35,438 bases of DNA from Paracoccaceae bacterium (lineage in GTDB: Bacteria; Pseudomonadota; Alphaproteobacteria; Rhodobacterales; Rhodobacteraceae): the NCBI GenBank assembly GCA_007120685.1, contig SKNG01000261.1:1-35438 (forward strand), given 5' to 3'. The notes under the pieces were generated by a model. The model did not search any database. It worked only from the letters and a program-made list of their open reading frames with translations, and was not told the origin of the DNA. This document shows positions 7,845 through 18,817 of the stretch, in pieces (the stretch's first letter is position 1; every line of letters begins with the position of its first letter). Position numbers and translations under genes: made by a program.

Positions 7845-9260
7845 ATGAAATCGGGTAAACTTTTCGCCGCAGGCCTGCTGGGGCTGTCGCTTGCCGGTCT
7901 GGTGGCGCCGGTGGCCGTGCAGGCACAATCGCAGGCGCTGCGCATCACCAATGGCAGCTTCAGTCAGACCCTTGAAGTGGCAATGAACCGCGCGGTGGTC
8001 GTCGACAGCGAGGTCCCCTTCGCGGAACTCTCCATCGCCAATCCGGGCATCGCCGACATTTCCACCCTGTCGGACCGGTCGATCTATGTGCTGGGCAAGG
8101 CGCCGGGGCGCACCACACTGACCATCCTGGCGCCCGATGGCAGCTTAATTTCCAACGTCGAGGTGCGGGTCACACCGGACCTCGCCGAATTCCGCGAGCG
8201 CCTGCGCCAGATTCTGCCCGGCGAATCGATCGAGGTGCGCTCGGCCAATGATGGTATCGTGCTGTCCGGCAACGTCACCTCGATCTCGCGGCTGGACGCG
8301 GCGCTGCAGCTTGCCGAACGCTATGCGCCGGGGCGGGTGTCCAACCTGATGAGCGTCGGCGGCACCCAGCAGGTGATGCTGCGCGTGCGGTTTTCGGAAG
8401 TGCAGCGCAACGTGGCCCGCAACCTGGCGGCCAGCCTTGCCGTTGGCAGCACCAGCCCTTCAGGTTCGTTGCTGGGCAGCGGGGGCTTTTCTTCCGTCGA
8501 TACCGCGCGTGCAGCGCTTTCGGGCAACCCGACGGCCTCTGGCGCGCCGCGTGCCGGTGTCATCAGCGGCTCGCTGGGCATCGGCAGCGTGCAGTTTCAG
8601 GTGTTGCTGGAAGCGCTGGAAAGCAACGGCCTGGCGCGCACCTTGTCCGAGCCCAGCCTGACCGCGCTGTCAGGCCAGGAGGCGGACTTTCTGGCCGGTG
8701 GCGAATTCCCGGTGCCGGTACTGGCCGAAACCGGGCAGGTGACCATCGAATACCGCCCCTTCGGCGTGCAGCTGGCCTTCACCCCGCGCGTGCTCGACGG
8801 CGATGTGATCAATCTGATCCTCAACGCCTCGGTCAGTTCGATCGATCCGTCAACGGTGGCCGCTACTGGTGGCGGGATCCAGATCCCGGCCTTCCGTCGC
8901 CGCCAGACCTCGACCACGGTGGAACTGCGCGACGGCGAGAGCTTTGCCATCGCAGGATTGTTGCAGGATGATTTCCGTGGCGGCACCCGCGCTGTGCCCT
9001 GGCTCAGCGAAATTCCCGTGCTGGGTGCGTTGTTCCGCAGCGCCGAATACCAGCGTGACCAGAGCGAGCTGATCATCTTCGTCACCGCCCATCTGGTTAC
9101 CCCCACCCGTGGCGAGGCACTGATGATGCCCACCGACCGGGTGCGCCTGCCGAACGAAAGCGAGCTGTTCCTGTCCGGCCGGCTGGAAGGTCGCAACGAC
9201 CCCGCCGCAGAGGTGGCACGCCAGGACTTTCGCGGTGGCTACGGCTACGTGATGGATTGA
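7845..9260 (+). CDS. cpaC: Type II/III secretion system secretin-family protein CpaC (RcpA)
   Basis: Signal peptide, pilus formation N-terminal domain, SGNVTS BON-like, secretin domain ALSGQEADFLAGGEFPVPV...FGVQLAFTPRVLDGDVINLIL. Confidence 0.93.
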   Translation: MKSGKLFAAGLLGLSLAGLVAPVAVQAQSQALRITNGSFSQTLEVAMNRAVVVDSEVPFAELSIANPGIADISTLSDRSIYVLGKAPGRTTLTILAPDGSLISNVEVRVTPDLAEFRERLRQILPGESIEVRSANDGIVLSGNVTSISRLDAALQLAERYAPGRVSNLMSVGGTQQVMLRVRFSEVQRNVARNLAASLAVGSTSPSGSLLGSGGFSSVDTARAALSGNPTASGAPRAGVISGSLGIGSVQFQVLLEALESNGLARTLSEPSLTALSGQEADFLAGGEFPVPVLAETGQVTIEYRPFGVQLAFTPRVLDGDVINLILNASVSSIDPSTVAATGGGIQIPAFRRRQTSTTVELRDGESFAIAGLLQDDFRGGTRAVPWLSEIPVLGALFRSAEYQRDQSELIIFVTAHLVTPTRGEALMMPTDRVRLPNESELFLSGRLEGRNDPAAEVARQDFRGGYGYVMD

Positions 9261-9289
9261 TCAGGACGCAGGGAACGAGGGAGCGCCCC

Positions 9290-9907
9290 ATGCCGATAAC
9301 CCGCCGTTTCTTCCTGGCCGCGCTGGCCGCCGTTCCGGTTGCCGCCTGCGACAGGGCTCTTCCGATGGGCGAGGACGGCCTGATCGGAGGGCTGGGCGAG
9401 CCGTCCGACCACAACCTGAGGGTGCAGACCGGGCAGTTGCCCTATGCCATGAACCTCGGCGAGCGCTTCGCCCGCGAAGTGCCGACCACGATCAACTTTG
9501 CCTTCGACAGCGCCGCGCTGGATGCCGAGGCGCAGGGGATCCTGCGCCGTCAGGCCGGCTGGATGCGGCAGTTTCCGGAACTGTCTTTCCGGGTCTTCGG
9601 CCATGCCGATCTGGTGGGGCCATCGGCCTATAACCGCCGGCTGGGGATGCGCCGGGCACGCGCCGCCGTGGCCTATCTGCGCCGTCAGGGCGTTGGCCAG
9701 GCAAGGCTGGAGGCCGTTGTCTCGTTGGGCGACACCCAGCCGTTGATCTTTACCCGTGGGCGCGAGCGACAGAACCGGCGGGTTGTGACCGAGGTGTCGG
9801 GCTTCATGCAGCGCCATCCCACGGTGATGAGCGGCCAGTATGCGCAGATCATCCAGCGCGAATTCGTCGAAAGCGCGACCTGGGAACATCCCTTGACCCG
9901 GCGCTGA
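9290..9907 (+). CDS. OmpA-family lipoprotein of the tad locus
   Basis: TINFAFDSAALDAEAQGILRRQAGWMRQFPELSFRVFGHADLVGPSAYNRRLGMRRARAAVAYL OmpA C-like; lipobox-like AAVPVAAC; ATG at 9290 preceded by a purine-rich RBS (the 9257 ORF start overlaps cpaC). Confidence 0.88.
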   Translation: MPITRRFFLAALAAVPVAACDRALPMGEDGLIGGLGEPSDHNLRVQTGQLPYAMNLGERFAREVPTTINFAFDSAALDAEAQGILRRQAGWMRQFPELSFRVFGHADLVGPSAYNRRLGMRRARAAVAYLRRQGVGQARLEAVVSLGDTQPLIFTRGRERQNRRVVTEVSGFMQRHPTVMSGQYAQIIQREFVESATWEHPLTRR

Positions 9908-9940
9908 CGGACCGCACGCGCAGCAATCCTGTTCCGCGCC

Positions 9941-9983
9941 GATGACGCCGCGCCCGGCCGCAAGGCCGCGGCGCGGCGTCATC
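9941..9983 (+). terminator. Long GC-rich hairpin between the OmpA-like gene and cpaE
   Basis: GATGACGCCGCGCC...GGCC-gcaa-GGCC...GGCGCGGCGTCATC near-perfect stem; no T-run. Confidence 0.6.
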
Positions 9984-10237
9984 GGCTTGCGCGCGTCGGG
10001 CCTGGGCAGCATGTGCCGACGGCTGATTTCCACAGTGGCGACAAGCCTGTCCTGAACAGGGAAATCGTTCGCGAATTTACCCGTTTTGGCCCCAATCTCG
10101 CCAAGATCATCGTCAAACATCAAGGCATGCCAGGGTACTTGCCGCTGGCCGACCCGCCACATTTGCGGGCCGGGCAGTGGTTCAGGCCCCGATCCTGACC
10201 AGTGCCTCTTGCCGGAAGGCATGCAAACGAGGAGACG

Positions 10238-11491
10238 ATGATGTCCAGCACTGCCGCGATGAAGCCGGAAACGGCCCCCATCCGCGCCTGCACCGTATCG
10301 CGGGACGTTCAGAATTTCGATCTGCTGATCGAGGACATGGAAATGGAACTGGGCGAGGCCTGGGGCGATCTCACCCTGTCGAACGCCATGAAGTTCCTTG
10401 ATCAGCCCGACGCCCGCAATCTGGAATTCCTGGCCATCGCGCTGGATGACGAGGATGCGGGCAGCATGCCGCAGATCGAGGCGATCATCCAGCGGGCGCG
10501 CGGGTTGAACATCGACGTGATCCTGATCGCCGAGGAACTGGGACCCATTGTCCTGCACCGGCTGTTGCGCTTCGGCGCCAGCGATTTCGTGCCCTATCCG
10601 CTGCCGGAAGGCGCGCTGCATGACGCGATCGAGCGTACCCGGCAGGCTAGCTTCACCCCCGGTGCCGGGGCCAACGGCACGGCGCCCCCGCCTGCGCCGC
10701 ATCTGGGCGGCAAGAAGGGCACCGTCCTGGCGGTGCAACCGCTGGCCGGCGGTGCCGGGGCCACAACCTTCGCGGTGAACCTGGCCTGGGAACTGGCCGG
10801 TCAGGGCGGCAACGAGGCGCCTTCCGTCTGCGTGCTCGATTTCGACCTGCAGACCGGCTCGGTTTCCACCTATCTGGATCTGGCGCGCACCGAGCGGGTG
10901 TTCGAACTGCTGTCGAACACCGCCGTAATGGACCGGGATTTCTTCCTCAGCACGCTGCAGACCTATAACGAGAAGCTGAAGGTGCTGACCGCCGCTGCCG
11001 ACATGCTGCCGCTGGATCTGATCACGCCTGACGATATCGAACGGGTGGTCGAGATGGCGCGGGCCAATTTCGACTTCGTCGTGATCGACATGCCCGGCAC
11101 CGTGGTCCAGTGGACCGAGACCGTGCTTTCCGCGGCCGATTGCTATTTCGCCATGATGGAGCTGGACATGCGCTCGGCGCAGAACGCGCTGCGCCTGATC
11201 CGCGCCCTGAAGGCCGAGGAACTGCCGATGGACAGCCTGCGCTATGTCCTCAACCGCGCGCCGAAATTCACCGACCTTTCGGGCAAGGCCCGCGCCCGCC
11301 GAATGGCCGAAAGCCTGGACATCTCTTTCGAGATGATGCTGCCCGACGGCACCTATCAGGTGACCCACGCCAATGACCACGGCCTGCCGCTGGCGGAGAT
11401 GGCACCGAAGAACCCGCTGCTGAAGGAAATCCGCAAGACCGCGCAGGCGATCATCGAGTCGCGCCGGAACGCGGCCCAGGCCGCGGCCTGA
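10238..11491 (+). CDS. cpaE: CpaE/TadZ-like pilus assembly ATPase (MinD/ParA-like with N-terminal receiver-like domain)
   Basis: GTVLAVQPLAGGAGATTFAVNLAWELA deviant Walker A, SVCVLDFDLQTGSVSTYL, FVVIDMPGTVVQWTETVL; start chosen after GAGGAGACG. Confidence 0.9.
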   Translation: MMSSTAAMKPETAPIRACTVSRDVQNFDLLIEDMEMELGEAWGDLTLSNAMKFLDQPDARNLEFLAIALDDEDAGSMPQIEAIIQRARGLNIDVILIAEELGPIVLHRLLRFGASDFVPYPLPEGALHDAIERTRQASFTPGAGANGTAPPPAPHLGGKKGTVLAVQPLAGGAGATTFAVNLAWELAGQGGNEAPSVCVLDFDLQTGSVSTYLDLARTERVFELLSNTAVMDRDFFLSTLQTYNEKLKVLTAAADMLPLDLITPDDIERVVEMARANFDFVVIDMPGTVVQWTETVLSAADCYFAMMELDMRSAQNALRLIRALKAEELPMDSLRYVLNRAPKFTDLSGKARARRMAESLDISFEMMLPDGTYQVTHANDHGLPLAEMAPKNPLLKEIRKTAQAIIESRRNAAQAAA

Positions 11492-11502
11492 GGGGGACAG
11501 AC

Positions 11503-12968
<1,466 letters not shown>

Positions 12969-12972
<4 letters not shown>

Positions 12973-13937
12973 ACATCGATCCAACCCTCGTCATCTATAT
13001 CCTGATCTTCGCCGGCATCCTGCTGCTGGTCGAGGCGATCTATCTGATGATCTTTGGCCGCTCGATCAGCCTGCATAGCCGGATGAATCGCCGCCTGGAA
13101 AAGATGGATGCCAAGAACAGCCGGGTCGAGGTGATCGAATCGCTGCGCAAGGAGATCACCCAGCACCAGCGCAGCACGGGCATTCCCTTCTACTCGCTGC
13201 TGGCCGAAAAGGCGCTCAAGGCGCAGATTGCCTTTTCGCCCCTGATGCTGATTTTGATGATGGTGGTCCTGGCCGGTACCGCCTTCCTGGCGCTCAGCCT
13301 GGCGACCGAGGCCGCGACCAGTTTGCGCGCCGGGCTGTCGGTGGTGATGGGGGTGGGGGCGATCTGGTTCTGGGTCTCGTCCAAGGCCAACAAGCGGCTG
13401 AGCATGATCGAGTCACAGTTGCCCGACGCCATCGATCTGATCGTGCGCGGGCTGCGCGTGGGCCATCCGTTCAGCCATGCGCTAAGCGCCGCCGCGCGCG
13501 AGATCGCGGACCCCTTGGGCACCGAACTGGGCCTGATCGCCGACGAGGGCGCCTATGGCCGCGATCTGGGCGAGGCGCTGATGGCCTTTGCGCAACGCAT
13601 GGACATGCAGGACCTGCGTTTTCTGGCGGTGGCAGTCAGCATCCAGCAGCAGTCCGGCGGCAATCTGGCCGATATCCTGGACGGGCTGTCGAAAGTGGTG
13701 CGCGCCCGGTTCAAGCTGTTCCGGAAGGTCAGGGCCATTACCGCCGAGGCGAAATGGTCCGGCATGTTCCTGTCCGGCTTTCCCATCGTGGCGATGCTAA
13801 TGATCTCGCTGATCAAGCCGGACTATTATGACGACGTCAAGGAGACCGCGCTGTTCGTTCCCATGGCGCTCGTGGTGTTCGCCCTGTTGATCGTGAACGT
13901 GCTCTACATGCGCAAGATGGTCAACATCAAGGTCTGA
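12969..13937 (+). CDS. tadB: TadB, type II secretion system F family protein
   Basis: LPDAIDLIVRGLRVGHPFSHALSAAAREIADPLGTELGLI, QSGGNLADILDGLSKVVRARFK; start overlaps the cpaF stop. Confidence 0.93.
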
Positions 13938-13953
13938 GCGGAGAGGACAGCAG

Positions 13954-14931
13954 ATGGATACGTTTTTTCAGGGTCTTACGATGCCGCTTGGGATGACCGT
14001 TCTGATCGCTGTGGCGGGGATGTTCCTGGTCGGTTTCTCGGTGGTCGGTGGCCGGCAGGAAAGGCCCGATCCGATGACCCGCCTGCGCGAACAGGTGCGC
14101 ACCGGCCGTTCCGCCCCGCGCAGTACGCTGTCTCGGCGCGAGGAGTCGAACGAGCTTCAGAAGCGGCTGGAAAAGTTCAAGTCGTTCCTTGAACCGGCCA
14201 CCGAACAGGAACGGGATGCCGCGCGGCTGGAAATGATCCAGGCCGGCTACGTGGGCCGCAACGCGGTGCGCGATTTCCACGCTGCGAAATTCATCATGGC
14301 GCTCGGCGGGTTGTTGCTGGGGCTTGCCTTCTTCATGGTGACGTCGGACGATCAGGAACGGTCGCTTCTGATGACCGTGCTGCCGATCATGGCGCCGACG
14401 CTGGTGGGCTATTACGTGCCCATCTACTGGGTCAACAAACGCCGCGCCGAACGTCAGGATCAGATTGCCTCCGGCTTTCCGGACGCGCTGGACATGCTGC
14501 TGATCTGCACCGAGGCCGGGCAATCGCTGGATCAGTCCATCAATCGTGTCGGCAAGGAATTGCAGGCCGGCTACCCGGCACTGGCCGAGGAATTTGCCAC
14601 CGTCACGCATGAGACCCGCGCCGGCAAGGACCGGATGGAAGTGCTGAAGGACATGGGCGAACGCTGCGGTAACCCGGATATCCGATCCTTTGCCACGGTG
14701 ATGATCCAATCGGCGACCTATGGCACCTCGGTCGCCGATGCGCTGCGCGTCTATGCCGCCGAAATGCGTGACAAGCGCGTCATGCTGGCCGAGGAAAAGG
14801 CCAATGTGCTGCCTACCAAGTTGACACTCGGCACAATGCTGTTCACCGTGCCCCCGTTGCTGATCATCCTGGTCGGCCCCTCGGTGCATGGCGTGGTCAC
14901 TATGCTCGGTTCGTCAGATTTCGGCCTGTGA
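13954..14931 (+). CDS. tadC: TadC, type II secretion system F family protein
   Basis: GFPDALDMLLICTEAGQSLDQSINRVGKELQ, YGTSVADALRVYAAEMRDKRVMLAEEKANVLPTKLTLGTMLF. Confidence 0.93.
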   Translation: MDTFFQGLTMPLGMTVLIAVAGMFLVGFSVVGGRQERPDPMTRLREQVRTGRSAPRSTLSRREESNELQKRLEKFKSFLEPATEQERDAARLEMIQAGYVGRNAVRDFHAAKFIMALGGLLLGLAFFMVTSDDQERSLLMTVLPIMAPTLVGYYVPIYWVNKRRAERQDQIASGFPDALDMLLICTEAGQSLDQSINRVGKELQAGYPALAEEFATVTHETRAGKDRMEVLKDMGERCGNPDIRSFATVMIQSATYGTSVADALRVYAAEMRDKRVMLAEEKANVLPTKLTLGTMLFTVPPLLIILVGPSVHGVVTMLGSSDFGL

Positions 14932-15497
14932 TGGCCAGACGCTGCGCGGTGGCTGTGCTGGCCTTGGCGCTGGCCGGTTGTGCCGGCGGCGGGGATAACC
15001 CGCTGTCAGACTTCCCGCCTGACCGCTTGCCGGGCGGCGCGATTAGCATTGACGAGGCCGTGGACGGGCTGGAGGTCGGTCACCGCCTGATGGCGGCGGG
15101 CGAGTTCGATCTGGCGCTCAGTGCCTATTTCCGCGCCGCCGCGCAGCAGGGGCCCACGGTTGATGTGCTGTCGGCCATCGGTTCAGCCAATCTGCGGCTG
15201 GGACGGTTGGGTCAGGCCGAACAGATGCTGCGCCGCGCTGTCGAGCGTGATCCGGAATTCGTGCCGGCGCTCAACAACCTGGGCGTGGTGATGGTGGAAC
15301 GCCAGCAGTGGGGGCAGGCGCGGCACTATTTCCAGACCGCCTTTGCCGTCGACAGTGGTCGCGCGCCAGAAATTCGCGAAAACCTGCGACTTGCGCTCGC
15401 AAATCTGCAGGATTCGGGCTATAGTGAGCAAAACAACGATAATTTCGCTCTGGTACGGCGCGGCGACGGACGTTTCCTTCTTCTCGCTACACCCTAG
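14928..15497 (+). CDS. TadD-like TPR lipoprotein (first copy)
   Basis: Lipobox ALALAGCAGG; TPR-like repeats; overlaps the tadC stop. Confidence 0.85.
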   Translation: MMARRCAVAVLALALAGCAGGGDNPLSDFPPDRLPGGAISIDEAVDGLEVGHRLMAAGEFDLALSAYFRAAAQQGPTVDVLSAIGSANLRLGRLGQAEQMLRRAVERDPEFVPALNNLGVVMVERQQWGQARHYFQTAFAVDSGRAPEIRENLRLALANLQDSGYSEQNNDNFALVRRGDGRFLLLATP

Positions 15498-15522
15498 AGC
15501 ATCGAGCAGTGAAGGAACCGAC

Positions 15523-16365
15523 ATGCGCTCTATCCAGCGGGTAGCAGTATGTCTGCTGGCGCTTGGCCTTCTGGCCGGGTGCGAGCAGTCTCGTCACGCA
15601 CAGACGGCGCGGGCCATCGACAGCGTTGCCGATATAGACCAGGAAAACATGGCCGAAATGATGCTGGCCGTTTCCGACCCGCGCGAGGCGGTGACCTGGT
15701 TTCGTCAGGCCGCCGACGCCGACCCCGAAAGGCTGAGTTTGCAGCGCGGCCTGGCCCGCTCGCTGGCCCGTTCGGGGCAGGCAGAGGAGTCGATACCGGT
15801 CTGGGACCGCGTGATCGCCCATGCCGAGGCGACGCTGGACGATCAGGTGCAACTGGCCGATGCCCATATCCGCGCCAGCAACTGGGATCAGGCGCGCGCC
15901 GTGCTCGATGCCATCCCGCCCACGCATGAAACCTATCAGCGCTACCGGCTGGAGGCGATGCTGGCCGACTCCCGGCAGCAATGGGACCGCGCCGACCATT
16001 TCTACGAGGTCGCCGCCGGCCTGACCCCGCGGCCCGCCGGGGTTCTGAACAACTGGGGCTTTTCGCGCCTGACCCGAGGCGATGCGCGCGGTGCCGAGCG
16101 GCTGTTCATCGATGCCCTGCGTCACCAGCCTTCGCTCTATACTGCCAAGAACAACCTGGTGCTGGCCCGCGCCGCGCAGCGCCGGTACGAACTGCCGGTC
16201 ATGGAAATCACCCAGACCGAACGCGCGCAGCTTCTGCACACCATGGCACTGGCGGCGATCCGGCAGGGCGATGTCTCGGTCGGCCGGGCGCTGTTGCAAG
16301 AAGCCATCGCCACCCATCCGCAGCATTTCGAGCCCGCGGTGCTGGCACTGCGCGCGCTGGGCTGA
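15523..16365 (+). CDS. TadD-like TPR lipoprotein (second copy)
   Basis: MRSIQRVAVCLLALGLLAGCEQ lipoprotein signal; TPR repeats; start trimmed from ORF 15343. Confidence 0.85.
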   Translation: MRSIQRVAVCLLALGLLAGCEQSRHAQTARAIDSVADIDQENMAEMMLAVSDPREAVTWFRQAADADPERLSLQRGLARSLARSGQAEESIPVWDRVIAHAEATLDDQVQLADAHIRASNWDQARAVLDAIPPTHETYQRYRLEAMLADSRQQWDRADHFYEVAAGLTPRPAGVLNNWGFSRLTRGDARGAERLFIDALRHQPSLYTAKNNLVLARAAQRRYELPVMEITQTERAQLLHTMALAAIRQGDVSVGRALLQEAIATHPQHFEPAVLALRALG

Positions 16366-16381
16366 CGGCGGGACCGGGCAG

Positions 16382-16882
16382 ATGATGATGTCGCAATCCG
16401 CCTCCGCCGCGCTCTGGCTGCTTGTCCTTGCCACGCCGGTTGCGCTTTGGGTCGTCTACAGCGACCTGAGATCGATGCGCATTCCCAACCTGGCGGTGCT
16501 GGCGCTGCTCGTCATCTTCGCGGTGGTTGGCCTTCTTACCCTGCCGATATCCACCTGGGCCTGGGCCTGGCTGCATTTCGCGGTGGTGTTGCTGATCGGC
16601 TTCCTGCTCAGCCTCACCGGCGGGTTCGGTGCGGGCGACGCCAAGTTCGCCGCTGCCATGGCGCCCTTCGTGGCACTGGGCGATCTGCGGCTTTTTCTGG
16701 TGTTGCTGGGCGCGGTGATCGTCAGCGCCTTCGTCGCGCATCGGCTGGCGCGCCGCATTACCCCCCTTCGGCGCCTCGCCCCGCATTGGGAAAGCTGGGA
16801 ACGAAAAGAGTTCCCGATGGGCCTCGCGCTGGGTCCGACGTTAATCTTTTATCTGGCTTTGGCCAGCATCTATGGCAGTTGA
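16382..16882 (+). CDS. cpaA: A24-family prepilin peptidase (CpaA/TadV-like)
   Basis: VVYSDLRSMRIPN and GGFGAGDAKFAAAMAPF (A24 GxGD motif); start MMMSQSAS trimmed from ORF 16082. Confidence 0.9.
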   Translation: MMMSQSASAALWLLVLATPVALWVVYSDLRSMRIPNLAVLALLVIFAVVGLLTLPISTWAWAWLHFAVVLLIGFLLSLTGGFGAGDAKFAAAMAPFVALGDLRLFLVLLGAVIVSAFVAHRLARRITPLRRLAPHWESWERKEFPMGLALGPTLIFYLALASIYGS

Positions 16883-16918
16883 CCGGCCTCAGCCCGGCCT
16901 TGTAGCAGGAGTCTTGTC

Positions 16919-18238
16919 ATGAACATCATGGCCAATCACCCCGCCATCACCCCGCCGCCGCTGCCGGCAAAGCTGGAGAACAACAATCTTCCGCTTACGC
17001 TGATGCGCGACATCCTGATGAAGACCATCTATCGACGCTCGCTTACCAGCGCTTCGGAAATCGCCAAGGCCGTCTGCCTGCCGTTTGCCCAGGTCATGGA
17101 ACTGATCGATGCCGCCCGCGCCGAGCATTTGCTGGAGGTCACGGGCAGCCTTCATGCCAATAGCGACAACAAGGAGATCGGCTTTCAGTTGACCGAGGCG
17201 GGCCGCCGCCACGCGCTGGCCGCTTTGGCGCTGTCGGAATACTACGGGCCGATGCCGGTGCCGCTGGATGATTACGCCCAGCAAGTGAAACGCCAGTCGA
17301 TCCGCAGCATCAGGCTGACCCGCACCGAATTGCAGAAATCGATGGGTGACCTGATCCTGCCGCCGGGGCTGATGGCGACGCTGGGACCGGCGGTCACCTC
17401 GGGCCGGTCGATCCTGCTCTACGGTCCGCCGGGCAACGGCAAATCCTCCATCGCCAATGGCATCCGCGATGCGCTGGGCGATCATATCTATGTGCCCCAT
17501 GCCGTGGCCCATGCCGGGCAGGTGATCGCCGTCTTCGATCCGGTGGTGCACAACCTGGTGCCGGAACCGGCCGAGACCGGCAATCGCCTGCGGCTGAGCA
17601 GCTTGCGCCATGACCCCCGCTATGTGCTGTGCGAACGCCCCACGGTGATGACCGGGGGCGAACTGACGCTGGACATGCTGGAGCTGAAATACAACGCCAC
17701 TGCCCGCACCTATCAGGCGCCCTTGCAGTTCAAGGCTACCGGCGGCGTGTTCATCGTCGACGACCTTGGCCGCCAGGAAGAGCCGCCCCAGGCGTTGATC
17801 AACCGCTGGATCGTGCCGATGGAGATGAATTACGACATCCTGTCGCTGCAATCGGGCGAGAAGTTCCTGGTGCCCTTCGATACGCTGGTGATCTTTTCCA
17901 CCAACTTCCACCCCAACGAGATCTTCGACCAGGCCGCGCTGCGCCGGATCTTCTACAAGATCAAGATCGACGGGCCGGACCAGGAGGATTTCCTGAAGAT
18001 TTTCGCCCTCGTCGCGCGCAAGCGCCGGATACCGCTGAACGAGGATGCGCTGATCCATCTGCTGGAAAAGAAGTATCCCGCCATCGACAATGTCTATGCC
18101 AATTATCAGCCGATATTCCTGATCGACCAGATGATCTCGATCTGCCAGTTCGAAGGCAAACCCTATCACATGACGCCCGCCCTGATCGATCGGGCCTGGG
18201 ACAACATGTTCGTCCGCGACGAGGAGATCGTGAAATAA
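16919..18238 (+). CDS. AAA+ ATPase with N-terminal winged-helix-like region, tad-linked
   Basis: ILLYGPPGNGKSSIANGI Walker A; GGVFIVDDLGRQ Walker B; LVIFSTNF sensor 1-like; N-terminus SASEIAKAVCLPFAQVMELIDAARAEHLLEVTG HTH-like. Confidence 0.85.
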   Translation: MNIMANHPAITPPPLPAKLENNNLPLTLMRDILMKTIYRRSLTSASEIAKAVCLPFAQVMELIDAARAEHLLEVTGSLHANSDNKEIGFQLTEAGRRHALAALALSEYYGPMPVPLDDYAQQVKRQSIRSIRLTRTELQKSMGDLILPPGLMATLGPAVTSGRSILLYGPPGNGKSSIANGIRDALGDHIYVPHAVAHAGQVIAVFDPVVHNLVPEPAETGNRLRLSSLRHDPRYVLCERPTVMTGGELTLDMLELKYNATARTYQAPLQFKATGGVFIVDDLGRQEEPPQALINRWIVPMEMNYDILSLQSGEKFLVPFDTLVIFSTNFHPNEIFDQAALRRIFYKIKIDGPDQEDFLKIFALVARKRRIPLNEDALIHLLEKKYPAIDNVYANYQPIFLIDQMISICQFEGKPYHMTPALIDRAWDNMFVRDEEIVK

Positions 18239-18313
18239 CGCAAGGTCCGGGTTGCAGGGCCGTGGCCTGCAAGGTCTGATGTGCGCGCCACCGCCGTCAC
18301 GCAGGAACCTGCC

Positions 18314-18742
18314 ATGTCCGAGCATCCCATCGCCCCGCATCTGCAGGCCAGTTTCGACCGGCAGACGATGATGGCCACCTTTGGCGCCACGCTGGTCTCC
18401 GCCGCCGATGGCCGCGCCGTGATCCGGGCACCATTGATGCCAGGTGTTCGTCAGCAGCACGGCGCCGGGCATGCGGCCCTGGCCTTCGGCATTGGCGACT
18501 CCGCCGCCGGCTATGCCGCGCTGTCACTCCTGCCCGGGGGGCGCGAGGTGATGACGGCCGAGATCAAGATCAACCTGCTGTCGCCCGCGCTTGGTGACTG
18601 GTTCGAGGCCACAGGCGAGGTGGTCAAGGCGGGCCGCCGCCTGAGCGTGGTGCGCGCCGAGGTGGTGGCGATCACGGGCACAGCGCGCAAGACCATCGCC
18701 ATCCTGCAGGGCACCATGGTCCCGGTCGACCCGGCACCCTGA
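18314..18742 (+). CDS. PaaI-family (hotdog fold) thioesterase
   Basis: QQHGAGHAALAFGIGDSAAGYAALSLLPGGREVMTAEIKINLLSPALGDWFEATGEVVKAGRRLSVVRAEV. Confidence 0.85.
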   Translation: MSEHPIAPHLQASFDRQTMMATFGATLVSAADGRAVIRAPLMPGVRQQHGAGHAALAFGIGDSAAGYAALSLLPGGREVMTAEIKINLLSPALGDWFEATGEVVKAGRRLSVVRAEVVAITGTARKTIAILQGTMVPVDPAP

Positions 18743-18762
18743 GCGGCCTGAACACGACAGAG

Positions 18763-18795
18763 GGGGACGGGCTTTCGAAACCCTTTTCCGTTCCC
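18763..18795. terminator. Putative bidirectional terminator between the convergent thioesterase gene and folD
   Basis: GGGGACGG...CCGTTCCC stem in the convergent intergenic region. Confidence 0.5.
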
Positions 18796-18817
18796 GACCC
18801 CTCAGGCGGATACCGTA

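Noticed and set aside
16889-18472. 527-aa minus-strand ORF
   Set aside because: Antisense to the AAA+ ATPase gene; no domain recognised.
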